From JACQFK01 sp036383955 (GTDB taxonomy: Bacteria > Planctomycetota > MHYJ01 > JACPRB01), in contig DASVNH010000241.1 in assembly GCA_036383955.1 (NCBI GenBank), positions 35,515 through 99,514 on the forward strand: a stretch of 64,000 nt of DNA, written 5' to 3'. Below, in pieces: positions 19,601-25,997 of this stretch (positions are counted from its first letter, which is position 1; each line of letters begins with the position of its first letter). The translations under genes and the position numbers were made by a program. The notes under the pieces were generated by a model that saw nothing but the letters and a program-made list of their open reading frames with translations, searched no databases and was not told the origin of the DNA.

Positions 19601-19805
19601 CGGGGCCGTCGAAACCGGCCGGATCGAGAAGGAGTCGGACGTCGACCTCGTCCTGATCCTGCCCGACGGCCAGCGCCGGACGCTGGCGAAGAAGGACGTG
19701 CGGGCGCGGAAGGCGGGCCTGTCGGCGATGCCCGAGGACGCGCTCAAGGCGCTCAGCCGGCGGGACGTCCGGGACCTGGTCGAATACCTGGCGGGATTGC
19801 CCTGA
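16695..19805 (+). CDS. PVC-type beta-propeller / HEAT-repeat / cytochrome c protein
   Basis: 1036 aa. After a short leader (MRTLLVSLLLLVPQEAEKS) there is a membrane-bound-dehydrogenase-type propeller (about 25-430; DTDGDGRADKATTFAENF, DDVGNLWTGDNNCDAGDKARW, GLYVSDWVDGWGMPGKGRLWRL), a long alpha-helical HEAT-repeat region (about 435-880) and a C-terminal heme c module with CARCHKVGGTGGEVGP at about residue 916 and NAIIAEGYGQTLL, the PVC-specific heme-binding domain. It is predicted to be extracytoplasmic and to oxidise a carbohydrate, inferred from the family. It starts 4 bases after glpD. Confidence 0.88.
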   Translation: MRTLLVSLLLLVPQEAEKSKGMFKLGPGLSIELFSAEPQFVNPVAFHADEQGRFYVVETHRLGNATFDIRGRGAWVDDDLACRTVADREAMHRKHMGAKYDALTASERVRLVEDTDGDGRADKATTFAENFGTPADGIASGVLARKGEVWFANIPNLWKLKDVDGDGKAEVRQVVHTGYGVRLAFIGHDLHGLTFGPDGKLYFSCGDRGLHVKQGDRVISNPDSGAVLRCDPDGSNLEVYCTGLRNPQELCFDDVGNLWTGDNNCDAGDKARWTYLMEGGDVGWRIGYQQAPGRGPWMAEKLWELDAWKTAPSQLPPIAHVGHGPSGLTFNPGGAALPAAYDGHFFMCNFPGNVLTWTVRPKGAGFEVQNLRELMSNVWPTDVDFAPDGGLYVSDWVDGWGMPGKGRLWRLFDPARAEGAKGVKRLLNEGFEKRTPDELSTLLGHPDRRVRQEAQFELARRGTSSAAVFAKAAENGPIHRRLHALWGAGQVGALGVAFAHLNDPEAEVRAQAARVVGDGRHGLSMPGLLDLLKDPSLRVRGFAAMALGKLGKAEAVGPILAMLRGNEDAHLRHAGVIALAWIGDAAALAARAKDEATTVRLAALLALRRMGRPEVAAFLDDPELALEAARAINDAPVNAAMPALAALLARPGLSERIQVRAINAAFRTGKAAELAAFAARGDVGEAARAEALKALADWEKPSGRDRVLHVWRPLEPRDPGPAREVMDARLGALLSGTPATVRIEALKAALALGAKDVGREASALALDRKAPGAARAEALKALARLKDPALNAAVAAGLSDPDAGVRKEATRLAGQAKIANAAALLDELVTKDGPVETRQAALGALADLPEGEAILARYLDRAAAGSFPAALRLDLLDAAAKRPGLKKLEAGWGDCLEGGDADAGRRIFFERSDANCARCHKVGGTGGEVGPALPTPATKKSRAYLLESLTKPNAIIAEGYGQTLLQMESGAVETGRIEKESDVDLVLILPDGQRRTLAKKDVRARKAGLSAMPEDALKALSRRDVRDLVEYLAGLP

Positions 19806-19813
19806 GTTCACCC

Positions 19814-19842
19814 TTGAACGCACCCATGGGGTATGCTATACC
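19814..19842 (+). promoter_or_regulatory. promoter TTGAAC-17-TATACC with TGC extension, leaderless start
   Basis: A -35-like TTGAAC (19814-19819), a 17-base spacer and TATACC (19837-19842), preceded by TGC as an extended -10. Six bases separate the box from the ATG at 19849, so the mRNA would begin at the start codon. GGGGTAT/ATACCCC around 19829-19845 also forms a short palindrome over the -10, a possible repressor site. Confidence 0.6.
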
Positions 19843-19848
19843 CCTAGA

Positions 19849-21588
19849 ATGGCGCGCAAGGACGATCCTCGGATGGATCTGCTCCTGGGGCGTGTGGCCC
19901 TGGAGCGGGGCCTCATTTCCGAGGCCCAGCTGCGCGACGCCCTGTCGGAGCGCGCGCTCAGCGTCGCCCGGGGGCGCAAGGTGCCGCGGCCCATCGGCGC
20001 CATCCTCGCCGCCAAGAAGCAGCTGAGCGACGCCCAGGTCGTCGAGCTCACTCGCGAGATCGAGGGCCGGATCGAGAAAGAGGCGGAGGGCCGGCGGAAG
20101 GACGCCTTCCTCGGGCAGATCCTCATCGACGCCGACCTCGTCGCGCCCAAGCATGTCGAGGACTGCCTCTTCGACCAGGCCGAGCGCTGGAAGGAAGGGG
20201 AGACCCCGCTGCCGCGGCTCGGCGACCTCCTCGTCCTCAAGGGCTACGCGACGCGCGAGGACGTCGCCCAGGCCCTCGCGCTCCAGAAGTCCATGGTCCA
20301 GGTCTGCGCGAAATGCCGGCGCGAATGCAGCCTGTCGGACGACGTCGACCGCTGCCCGGTCTGCGGCGGCGCGTTCAAGCCCCGCGCCGAGTCGGCCGTG
20401 ATCCCGCCCAGACCGGTCGTCGCTCCCGCGGCTCCGGCGCCGGACGTCGCCACCCTCGGCCGCTACCAGCTCCGCGCCACGCTGGAAAAGAGCGACGCGG
20501 CGGTCCTGTATGATGCCCACGACGCCGAGCTCGACCGCCGCGTCTCCCTCCGGGTCCTCGAGCGGAACCGGCCGGAGGACGTCGAACGCGCCCGCGCCGC
20601 GGCCGCCCTCAAGCATCCGAACATCGCCGCCATCTACGACTCGGGGCTGCTCGACGGCCGGCCCTATGTGGCGGCGGAGCGCGTGGAGGGCCGCTCGCTG
20701 GGCGAGCTGAGGAAGTCGGGAGCCCTCAAGGCGCGGCAGGAGATCCGGGCGCTGCGGGACGTCGCCCTCGCGCTCGACCACGCCCACCAGCGGGGGCTGG
20801 TCCACCGCGACCTGAATCCGGAGAGCGTGCGTTTCGGCGCCCAGGACCGCCCGCTGATCGTCGATCTCTGGGCGGGCGCGGCCGCGAGTCCCGCGCACAT
20901 GAGCCCCGAGCGGGCGCGCGGCGACCGCGACCTCGGGCCGGCGGCGGACGTCTGGTCCCTCGGCGTCCTTCTCTACGAGGCGCTGGCGGGCGCGCCGCCC
21001 TTCCACGGCGACACGCCGGAGTCGACGCTCTCGAAGGTGATGTGCGAATCGCCGGCGCCGCCCTCGGCGGCCGCGCCGTCGAAGGCGGGCCGCGCCGTGT
21101 ATCGCCCGCTGGAGACGCTGTGCCTGCGCGCGCTGGAAAAGAAGCCGTCCCGGCGTCCGGCCTCCGCGAAGGCCTTCGCGGACGAGCTTTCGGCCTGGCT
21201 CAAGGGCGAGGCCGAAGCGGCGCCGCGGCCGAAGCGGGTCGACCGCCGGCGTCGCTGGATCGCGATCGCGGCCGGCGCGCTGGTCGGCGTCGCGGGCCTG
21301 ATCGCGGCCTTCGCGCTGGCGACGAGGGAGAGCCGGACGGACCGCACGCTGCGGAAGGCGGCGGAGTACATGGCGGAGGGGCATCCCGACGCCGCCCTGC
21401 AGCTTTACGACCGGATCCTCGAGCGCGAGCCCGGGGAGCCGCGGGCCCTGACCGGGCGCGAAGCCGCCCGGGCGCGGATCGACGCGGACGAAGCGCGGGT
21501 GAAGCTCGAGGAGACCCAGGCCGAGCTCGAACGCGTGCGCCGGGACGCGGACCGCCCCCGCCGTCCCGAGGCCCAGGCCCGCGACTGA
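19849..21588 (+). CDS. membrane pseudokinase with GspE-like N-terminal repeats and zinc ribbon
   Basis: 579 aa. Residues 10-150 hold three short helical repeats like the N-terminal domain of type II/IV secretion ATPases (LLGRVALERGLISEAQL, FLGQILIDADLVAPKHV, RLGDLLVLKGYATREDV). A zinc ribbon follows (C153, C156, C169, C172). Residues 203-452 have a Ser/Thr kinase fold (LKHPNIAAIYDSG, HRD at 319-321, MSPERARG, DVWSLGVLLYEAL), but the glycine loop is degenerate, the ATP-anchoring lysine region reads RRVSLRVLE with Arg, HRDLKxxN is HRDLNPES, and DFG is DLW. One membrane helix (470-490) precedes a TPR-like and coiled-coil tail. I infer a signalling pseudokinase or a heavily diverged kinase. Its mRNA is probably leaderless. 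Confidence 0.8.
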   Translation: MARKDDPRMDLLLGRVALERGLISEAQLRDALSERALSVARGRKVPRPIGAILAAKKQLSDAQVVELTREIEGRIEKEAEGRRKDAFLGQILIDADLVAPKHVEDCLFDQAERWKEGETPLPRLGDLLVLKGYATREDVAQALALQKSMVQVCAKCRRECSLSDDVDRCPVCGGAFKPRAESAVIPPRPVVAPAAPAPDVATLGRYQLRATLEKSDAAVLYDAHDAELDRRVSLRVLERNRPEDVERARAAAALKHPNIAAIYDSGLLDGRPYVAAERVEGRSLGELRKSGALKARQEIRALRDVALALDHAHQRGLVHRDLNPESVRFGAQDRPLIVDLWAGAAASPAHMSPERARGDRDLGPAADVWSLGVLLYEALAGAPPFHGDTPESTLSKVMCESPAPPSAAAPSKAGRAVYRPLETLCLRALEKKPSRRPASAKAFADELSAWLKGEAEAAPRPKRVDRRRRWIAIAAGALVGVAGLIAAFALATRESRTDRTLRKAAEYMAEGHPDAALQLYDRILEREPGEPRALTGREAARARIDADEARVKLEETQAELERVRRDADRPRRPEAQARD

Positions 21589-21589
21589 A

Positions 21590-21625
21590 AACCGGACCCG
21601 GACCCGGAACCGACCTGTTCCGGTT
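21590..21625. terminator. GC hairpin of CCGGAC words between convergent genes
   Basis: AACCGGA (21590-21596) can pair with TCCGGTT (21619-21625); alternatively CCGGAA (21604-21609) pairs with TTCCGG (21618-21623). The left side is three tandem copies of a CCGGAC-like word. It fills the 35-base gap between the pseudokinase stop and the cytochrome c peroxidase stop, so it probably terminates transcription from both sides. Confidence 0.45.
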
Positions 21626-22628
21626 ATTGCGGGAGGACCGGGATGACGGCCGCCCGCGGGTCCCGCTTGTCGCCCGTCAGCGCGTGGAGGAAGAGCTCGA
21701 GGTCCTTCTTCTCGGCCTCGTCGAGCTTGAAGGGCAGCATGAAGATCGACATCTTCGGGTGCTTCTCTTTCTCGCCCACGACCTTCTCGTAATGGTCGAT
21801 CACCTCGCGCAGGGTCTTGAGCGAGCCGTCGTGCATGTAGGGCGCCGTCAGCGCCGCGTTCCGGATCGTCGGCGTGCGGAAGGCGCCGGTCTCTTTCTCG
21901 TCCTTCGAGACGGCGACGCGGCCCTGGTCGTCGCCCGGCAGCCCGATGTTGTGGTAGCGCTTGTCCATGAAGGCCGGGCCCGAGTGGCAGACGGCGCAGC
22001 GCGCCTTGCCGGTGAAGAGCTCGAAGCCCCGCTTCTGCGCGTCCGTCATCGCCTTGTCGTCGCCGCGCGCCCAGCGGTCGAAGGGGGAGTCGAGGTCCAC
22101 CACCGTCCGCTCGAACGCGGCGATCGCCATCGCGATCCGGTCGAACGTCACCTCGCCGCCGAAGACCTCGTTGAAGCGCTTCGCGTAGCCGGGGATCCCG
22201 GCGACGGTGGACGTCGCCTTCTCCGCCGACCCGCCCATCTCGGCCGCGCTCTGGATCGGACCCTTGGCCTGATCCTCGAGCGTCGCCGCCCGGCCGTCCC
22301 AGAACTGCGTCTCGTAGTACGCCGCGTTCAGGACCGAGGGCGACGAGCGGCCCAGCTTCGCGCCGTTGATGCCGACGCCCTTCGCCAGGCCGTCGGCCCA
22401 GCCGAGCGCGGGGTTGTGGCAGGTCGCGCAGGAGATCGTCCCGTTGCCCGAGAGCCGCGGATCGTAGTAGAGCATCCGCCCCAGCTCGACCTTCGCGTCG
22501 CTCATCGCGTTGTCCTTCGGCACGGGCGGCGCCGGCAGCGGCCCGAGGAAGGCGGGCAGGTCGCGGGACTCCTGCTTCTGCTGGGGGGCCGCCGCCAGCA
22601 GCAGCAGGGCGAGGGGGGCGAAGCGCAT
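21624..22628 (-). CDS. di-heme cytochrome c peroxidase (CcpA/MauG family)
   Basis: 334 aa with a signal peptide (MRFAPLALLLLAAAPQQ). Two heme c sites, CATCH (67-71) and CAVCH (211-215), plus the typical LGRMLYYDPRLSGNGTISCATCHNP opening, LFTGKARCAVCHSGPAF and AFRTPTIRNAALTAPYMHDGSLKTLREVIDHY, identify a bacterial di-heme cytochrome c peroxidase of the periplasm, reducing hydrogen peroxide with electrons from cytochrome c. GAAGGAGA is a strong ribosome binding site. It is transcribed divergently from the peroxiredoxin at 22698 across a 69-base gap, so peroxide defence inside and outside the membrane is encoded side by side. Confidence 0.94.
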   Translation of the reverse strand: MRFAPLALLLLAAAPQQKQESRDLPAFLGPLPAPPVPKDNAMSDAKVELGRMLYYDPRLSGNGTISCATCHNPALGWADGLAKGVGINGAKLGRSSPSVLNAAYYETQFWDGRAATLEDQAKGPIQSAAEMGGSAEKATSTVAGIPGYAKRFNEVFGGEVTFDRIAMAIAAFERTVVDLDSPFDRWARGDDKAMTDAQKRGFELFTGKARCAVCHSGPAFMDKRYHNIGLPGDDQGRVAVSKDEKETGAFRTPTIRNAALTAPYMHDGSLKTLREVIDHYEKVVGEKEKHPKMSIFMLPFKLDEAEKKDLELFLHALTGDKRDPRAAVIPVLPQ

Positions 22629-22661
22629 GCTGTCTCCTTCGTTGGGTGGACCGACATCCTA

Positions 22662-22690
22662 TTCAACGCTCCGGCCGGACGGAATATAAT
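22662..22690 (+). promoter_or_regulatory. promoter TTCAAC-17-TATAAT, leaderless peroxiredoxin start
   Basis: TTCAAC (22662-22667), a 17-base spacer and a perfect TATAAT (22685-22690), followed by 7 bases and the ATG at 22698. It is the best promoter match in the window and would give a leaderless mRNA. The 69-base divergent region also has to hold the peroxidase promoter on the other strand. Confidence 0.65.
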
Positions 22691-22697
22691 CCGCGCC

Positions 22698-23249
22698 ATG
22701 GCAGACGACTTCTTCCGCCTCCCGGCCGGCCTGCCCGTCCCCGTCCAGGACGGCGCCTGCGATCATCTGCCCGGGAAATCCCTGCCGCGGCTGTCGCTCC
22801 CCTCGACGTCCGGCGGACGCGTGGAGCTCGACGCCCCCGGCCGCGCGATCTACTTCGTCTATCCGCGGACCGGAGTGCCCGGCCAGCCGACGCCCGAGGG
22901 CTGGAACGACATCCCCGGCGCGCGCGGCTGAACGCCCCAGTGCGCGGGCTTCGGGACCGAAGCCTCCAGATTCGCGCGCCTGGGCTGGACGATCTACGGC
23001 CTGAGCTCCCAGGAGACGGCCGTCCAGAAGGAGGTCGTCGACCGCCTCGGCCTCCCCTACGAGATCCTCTCCGACCGCGAGTTCGCGCTGGCCGACGCGC
23101 TCGCGCTGCCGACTTTCGTCTTCCAGGGGGTGAAGCTGCACACGCGGCTTGTCCTCGCGGTGGAGGCGGGTCGGATCGTGAAGGTCTTCTATCCCGTCTT
23201 TCCGCCCGACCGGAGCGCCGCGGACGTCCTCGCCTGGCTGGAGCGCTAG
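22698..23249 (+). CDS. peroxiredoxin with in-frame UGA at the catalytic position (probable selenoprotein)
   Basis: Read through a TGA at 22929-22931, the frame gives 183 aa, the family's normal size. The N-terminal part (LPGKSLPRLSLPST, IYFVYPRTGVPGQPTPEGW, NDIPGARG) and the part after the TGA (TPQCAGF, GWTIYGLSSQETAVQKEVV, LPYEILSDREFALADAL, RIVKVFYPVFPPD, LAWLER) belong to one AhpC/TSA peroxiredoxin family in which the residue after GARG is the peroxidatic cysteine. Here that codon (78) is UGA; Cys82 could be the partner thiol. A stable hairpin follows the UGA at the distance expected for a bacterial SECIS. The frame ends in TAG overlapping the stop of the convergent neighbour. The alternative is a point-mutated pseudogene, which would have to have hit exactly the catalytic codon. 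Confidence 0.8.
22936..22984 (+). promoter_or_regulatory. SECIS-like hairpin downstream of the UGA codon
   Basis: The inner stem GGCTTCGG (22947-22954) pairs perfectly with CCGAAGCC (22957-22964); in practice the last pairs open to give a loop such as GGAC with G first. An outer helix pairs CCCAG/GCGCG (22936-22940, 22942-22946) with CGCGC/CTGGG (22975-22984), leaving U22941 bulged and about ten bases unpaired on the 3' side. The apical loop is about 24 bases after the UGA, inside the roughly 16-37 base window known for bacterial SECIS elements. The pairing must coexist with coding constraint, so it needs covariation to confirm. Confidence 0.55.
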
Positions 23250-24271
23250 CGGAACAGGGCGGCGGGCGGGATCTTCTGCCGCGGCAGCTCGGGGCCTTCC
23301 CAGTAGACCTCGAGCACCGTGTTCCCGCCCTCCTGGAAATACGTCAGCGCGATCGCGTGCTTGCCGGGCTTCAGCGCGATCTGGCCGGCCATCTCGACGG
23401 CCCCATGGTGGTGGTCGTTGTTCACCACCTCCAGGTTGCCGATGTAGAGCTTCGAGCCGTCGTTCGACAGCGTCCGGAACGTGTAGACGCCCTCCCGCGG
23501 GACGTCGAGATACCCGCTGAACCGCAGCCCGAAGTGCGTCTCGCGCCCGCGGTGGACGTTGGAAAACTCGGCCGTCGCGCCGCTCTTGACGGGCTTGAGG
23601 GCCTTGAAGTCGGGGAGCGACGTCCATTGCCCTTCGTAGTAGTCGAAGGCGAGGCCGGCGGACGTCGACGCCGGATTCTCCGGCGCTCGGGGCTTCAGGG
23701 CGCCGCGGGCGAACGGCGCGGGGAGGGCGGCTTCGTCGGCGACGGCCTCCAGCGGCGCGGGGAGGGCCTTGAGCGTGGCGGCGTCCATCGGGGGGATCTT
23801 GGCGTTCGGCTCGGGCGCCTTGGCCTTGCCGGCGAGGACGCGGCCCACGAGGTCGGCGAGCTCGGGCGCGGGGCCGACGAACGTCCGGTTCATGCGGATC
23901 TCGATGTGGGTGAACGTCCACCAGGCCTTCTCGGGCGGCGCGCCGGCGTCGCCGTAGAGCTGGAAGAAGAAGCGGTTGAGGTAGACCTCGGCCTGGCGGC
24001 CCGCGTTGTAGAAGATCAGCGCGGGGGCGCCCACGACGAGATGCTTGCGGATGGCGTCGGGGTGAAAGGCCTGGCCGCCGCTGAAGTTCATGCGGATGAC
24101 CGCGTAGGCGCAGGAGCCCTTCAGCGAGCGCGTCACCTTCATGAAGGCGACGTGGTTCGTGGCGTCGACCTTGTCGATCACGCCCTCGGCGATCACCTCG
24201 GACTCGTTGAGGACCTGCTGAAGGGGATAGATCGCCTCGACGTAAGGCAGGCAGAACAGCAGCAGGGCCAC
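23246..24271 (-). CDS. PA14-domain protein with N-terminal hydrophobic leader
   Basis: 341 aa from GTG 24271. AGGAGG lies 7 bases upstream and straddles the stop codon of the preceding gene, which fixes the start and couples translation. The N-terminus (MALLLFCLPYVEAIYPLQQVLNESEVIAEG) starts an unassigned domain with KVTRSLKG, like small surface proteins measuring metal or polymer exposure. The C-terminal part (about 215-340) is a PA14 carbohydrate-binding-type domain: LAFDYYEGQWTSLPDF, FSGYLDVPREGVYTFRTLSNDGSKLYIG, GKHAIALTYFQEGG and VYWEGPELPRQKIPPAALF. The last bases overlap the peroxiredoxin stop (shared CTAG). Confidence 0.8.
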   Translation of the reverse strand: MALLLFCLPYVEAIYPLQQVLNESEVIAEGVIDKVDATNHVAFMKVTRSLKGSCAYAVIRMNFSGGQAFHPDAIRKHLVVGAPALIFYNAGRQAEVYLNRFFFQLYGDAGAPPEKAWWTFTHIEIRMNRTFVGPAPELADLVGRVLAGKAKAPEPNAKIPPMDAATLKALPAPLEAVADEAALPAPFARGALKPRAPENPASTSAGLAFDYYEGQWTSLPDFKALKPVKSGATAEFSNVHRGRETHFGLRFSGYLDVPREGVYTFRTLSNDGSKLYIGNLEVVNNDHHHGAVEMAGQIALKPGKHAIALTYFQEGGNTVLEVYWEGPELPRQKIPPAALFR

Positions 24272-24282
24272 GGCGTCGCCTC

Positions 24283-24897
24283 CTACCGGACCGCTTCGAA
24301 GATGACCTTCACGGGCGTGCCTTCCTTGGGCAGCAGCTCCTTGTTCGCCTTGTAGCGGTTGCCGTCGGCGGAGGCCGTCGGGTTCGTCGCCAGCACCGTC
24401 GGGTCCGAGTGGTGCAGCGCGACCAGGTTCTTGGCGACCAGCACCAGGAGGTCCTGGCGCTCGAGGTCGGGGATGAAGCCCTTCTTCGACCCCGTGAAGA
24501 TCCAGTCCGCGGCCCCCATCGGCTTGCCCGTCGTGGTGTCGAGCACGAACGCGCCGATCGGCTCCTTGCGGGCCTTGTCGCCGTCCTTCCACTCCACGAA
24601 GATCCGCAGCTTGCCGCCCTCGGGAGGGAGCTTCTTCTCGTCCTCCTCGCGCGCGGGCCTGCCGGGCGCGGCGCCCAGCTTCTTCAGGCCCTCGTAGAGG
24701 GCCATCGGATCGACGGCCGACTCGAACACGCTCTCGTAGGCCTTGCCGCCCTTGTTGACCAGGACGTACTCGATCGCGCCCTTGAGCTGGGCGTAGACCT
24801 CCGGCTTGAGCGTCACCGCGCCGAACGACACCGTCGTGCCGTCGACCGCCGGCTTTTCCAGCGCCTGCAGAGCCAGTCCCAGCAGAACCGCGATCAT
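24283..24897 (-). CDS. YdjY-like domain protein
   Basis: 204 aa with the short leader MIAVLLGLALQALEKP. The body matches the YdjY-type domain in outline: EYVLVNKGGKAYESVFESAVDP, LKKLGAAPGRPA, LRIFVEW, PIGAFVLDTTTGKPMGAADWIFTGS and a C-terminal LLVLVAKNLVALHHSDP. The function of this domain is not established; it occurs in exported proteins of Planctomycetota. Its stop codon overlaps the ribosome binding site of the PA14 gene, so the two are co-translated. Confidence 0.65.
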   Translation of the reverse strand: MIAVLLGLALQALEKPAVDGTTVSFGAVTLKPEVYAQLKGAIEYVLVNKGGKAYESVFESAVDPMALYEGLKKLGAAPGRPAREEDEKKLPPEGGKLRIFVEWKDGDKARKEPIGAFVLDTTTGKPMGAADWIFTGSKKGFIPDLERQDLLVLVAKNLVALHHSDPTVLATNPTASADGNRYKANKELLPKEGTPVKVIFEAVR

Positions 24898-24975
24898 GCC
24901 TTGCCCTCGCGACGAGCGACCTTCACGCCCCCCTCCGGGAAATCTGTGCCTCGGGAAGGGGCACCGTTACCGGGG

Positions 24976-25944
24976 CTATTTCAGGCCCTCGAGGAGCTTC
25001 TTCGCTTCCTGGGCGGCCTTCGCCTTCGGGTAGTCCTTGAGAACGGACTCCAAGGTTGCGCGGGCTTTGGCCTCCCGGCCCTGTCTGATCTGTTCGCGCG
25101 CGATCTTGATCTGGGCCTCGATGAAGAGGCGGTCGACTTCGTCGTCCGTCAGATCGTTGAGGTCGCCACCGACTCCCGGCACGATGCCCGTCGCTTTGAC
25201 CTCCGCCAGCTCCGCCTTCCAAGCCGCCAGCCGCTCCGCGTCGACCTTCGCGTCGGTCCAGACGACGCGCAATTCCGAAGCGGCCGTGATCTCCTTCGCG
25301 CGCCGCGCCTCGTCGCTCTCCGGGTCCCCCAGGTAGCGGTTCATGAGCTCGTTGTCGACCGCGACGGCGGCCGCGGATCCCTCTTTGGACGTGAAGCCCC
25401 ACGTGTCGGTGACGGAGCCCGGAACGACGACGCGCACGGTGATCCGCATGCCCTGGGTTTCGGCCGCGAAACGGGCCCGCTCGACTCTCAACCTCTCGAT
25501 GGCGTCGGGTCCGAGGATCCGAAGGTATTTCGCTTCGACGTCCCGAAAGGGATTGTTCAAGGTCAGGGAGTTGGACGTCGCGCGCAGATAGTACTTCTGG
25601 TCGAAAAAGCCCTCTTTGGACCCGGGGATGCGGACCTTATTGGCGTCGTCGAAATAACCGATCGCGGAGCCGCGTTCCCAGGCGCCGTCATCGGTGACGG
25701 GGCCGGGCTTCAGGGCCACGATGCCTTCGGCTTTGTGGAAGAACAATCCGACCTCCGGCAGGCCCGAGGCGGGCGGGGTTCTCCCCGCCGCCCGCGCTTT
25801 CTGGTCCAAGACCGCGCGGTACGCCTTGCTGGAGGCCATGCGGAGCTCGATCTTGCCGCTTCCGTCGGGGAAGAGCGTGACGATCTCTTCGATCTGGAGG
25901 CAGCCGCCGAGGCCGGACGCGAGGAGCAGGGCCGCGCCGCGCAT
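24976..25944 (-). CDS. lipoprotein of unknown function
   Basis: 322 aa from ATG 25944, which has GGAGG 7 bases upstream. The leader MRGAALLLASGLGGC ends in a lipobox, so the protein is anchored outside the membrane. The body begins LQIEEIVTLFPDGSGKIELRM, as in lipoproteins that read out small beta-rich domains, and ends with a helical segment containing TPR-like repeats (IAREQIRQGREAKARATLESVLKDYPKAKAA). An alternative ATG at 26001 overlaps the upstream stop codon (ATGA) and would add FSRRFLM, making a twin-arginine lipoprotein leader. No enzymatic motif is recognised. Confidence 0.65.
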   Translation of the reverse strand: MRGAALLLASGLGGCLQIEEIVTLFPDGSGKIELRMASSKAYRAVLDQKARAAGRTPPASGLPEVGLFFHKAEGIVALKPGPVTDDGAWERGSAIGYFDDANKVRIPGSKEGFFDQKYYLRATSNSLTLNNPFRDVEAKYLRILGPDAIERLRVERARFAAETQGMRITVRVVVPGSVTDTWGFTSKEGSAAAVAVDNELMNRYLGDPESDEARRAKEITAASELRVVWTDAKVDAERLAAWKAELAEVKATGIVPGVGGDLNDLTDDEVDRLFIEAQIKIAREQIRQGREAKARATLESVLKDYPKAKAAQEAKKLLEGLK

Positions 25945-25997
25945 GAGGAACCTCCGGGAAAATCCTGGTCTCCGGACGTGTTGACGAAAGGACCGCG

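Noticed and set aside
22698..22931. A 77-residue protein ending at the TGA before the peroxiredoxin second half
   Set aside because: It would stop just before the catalytic residue, leaving an orphan downstream half with no start codon context; reading through gives a complete family-length protein.
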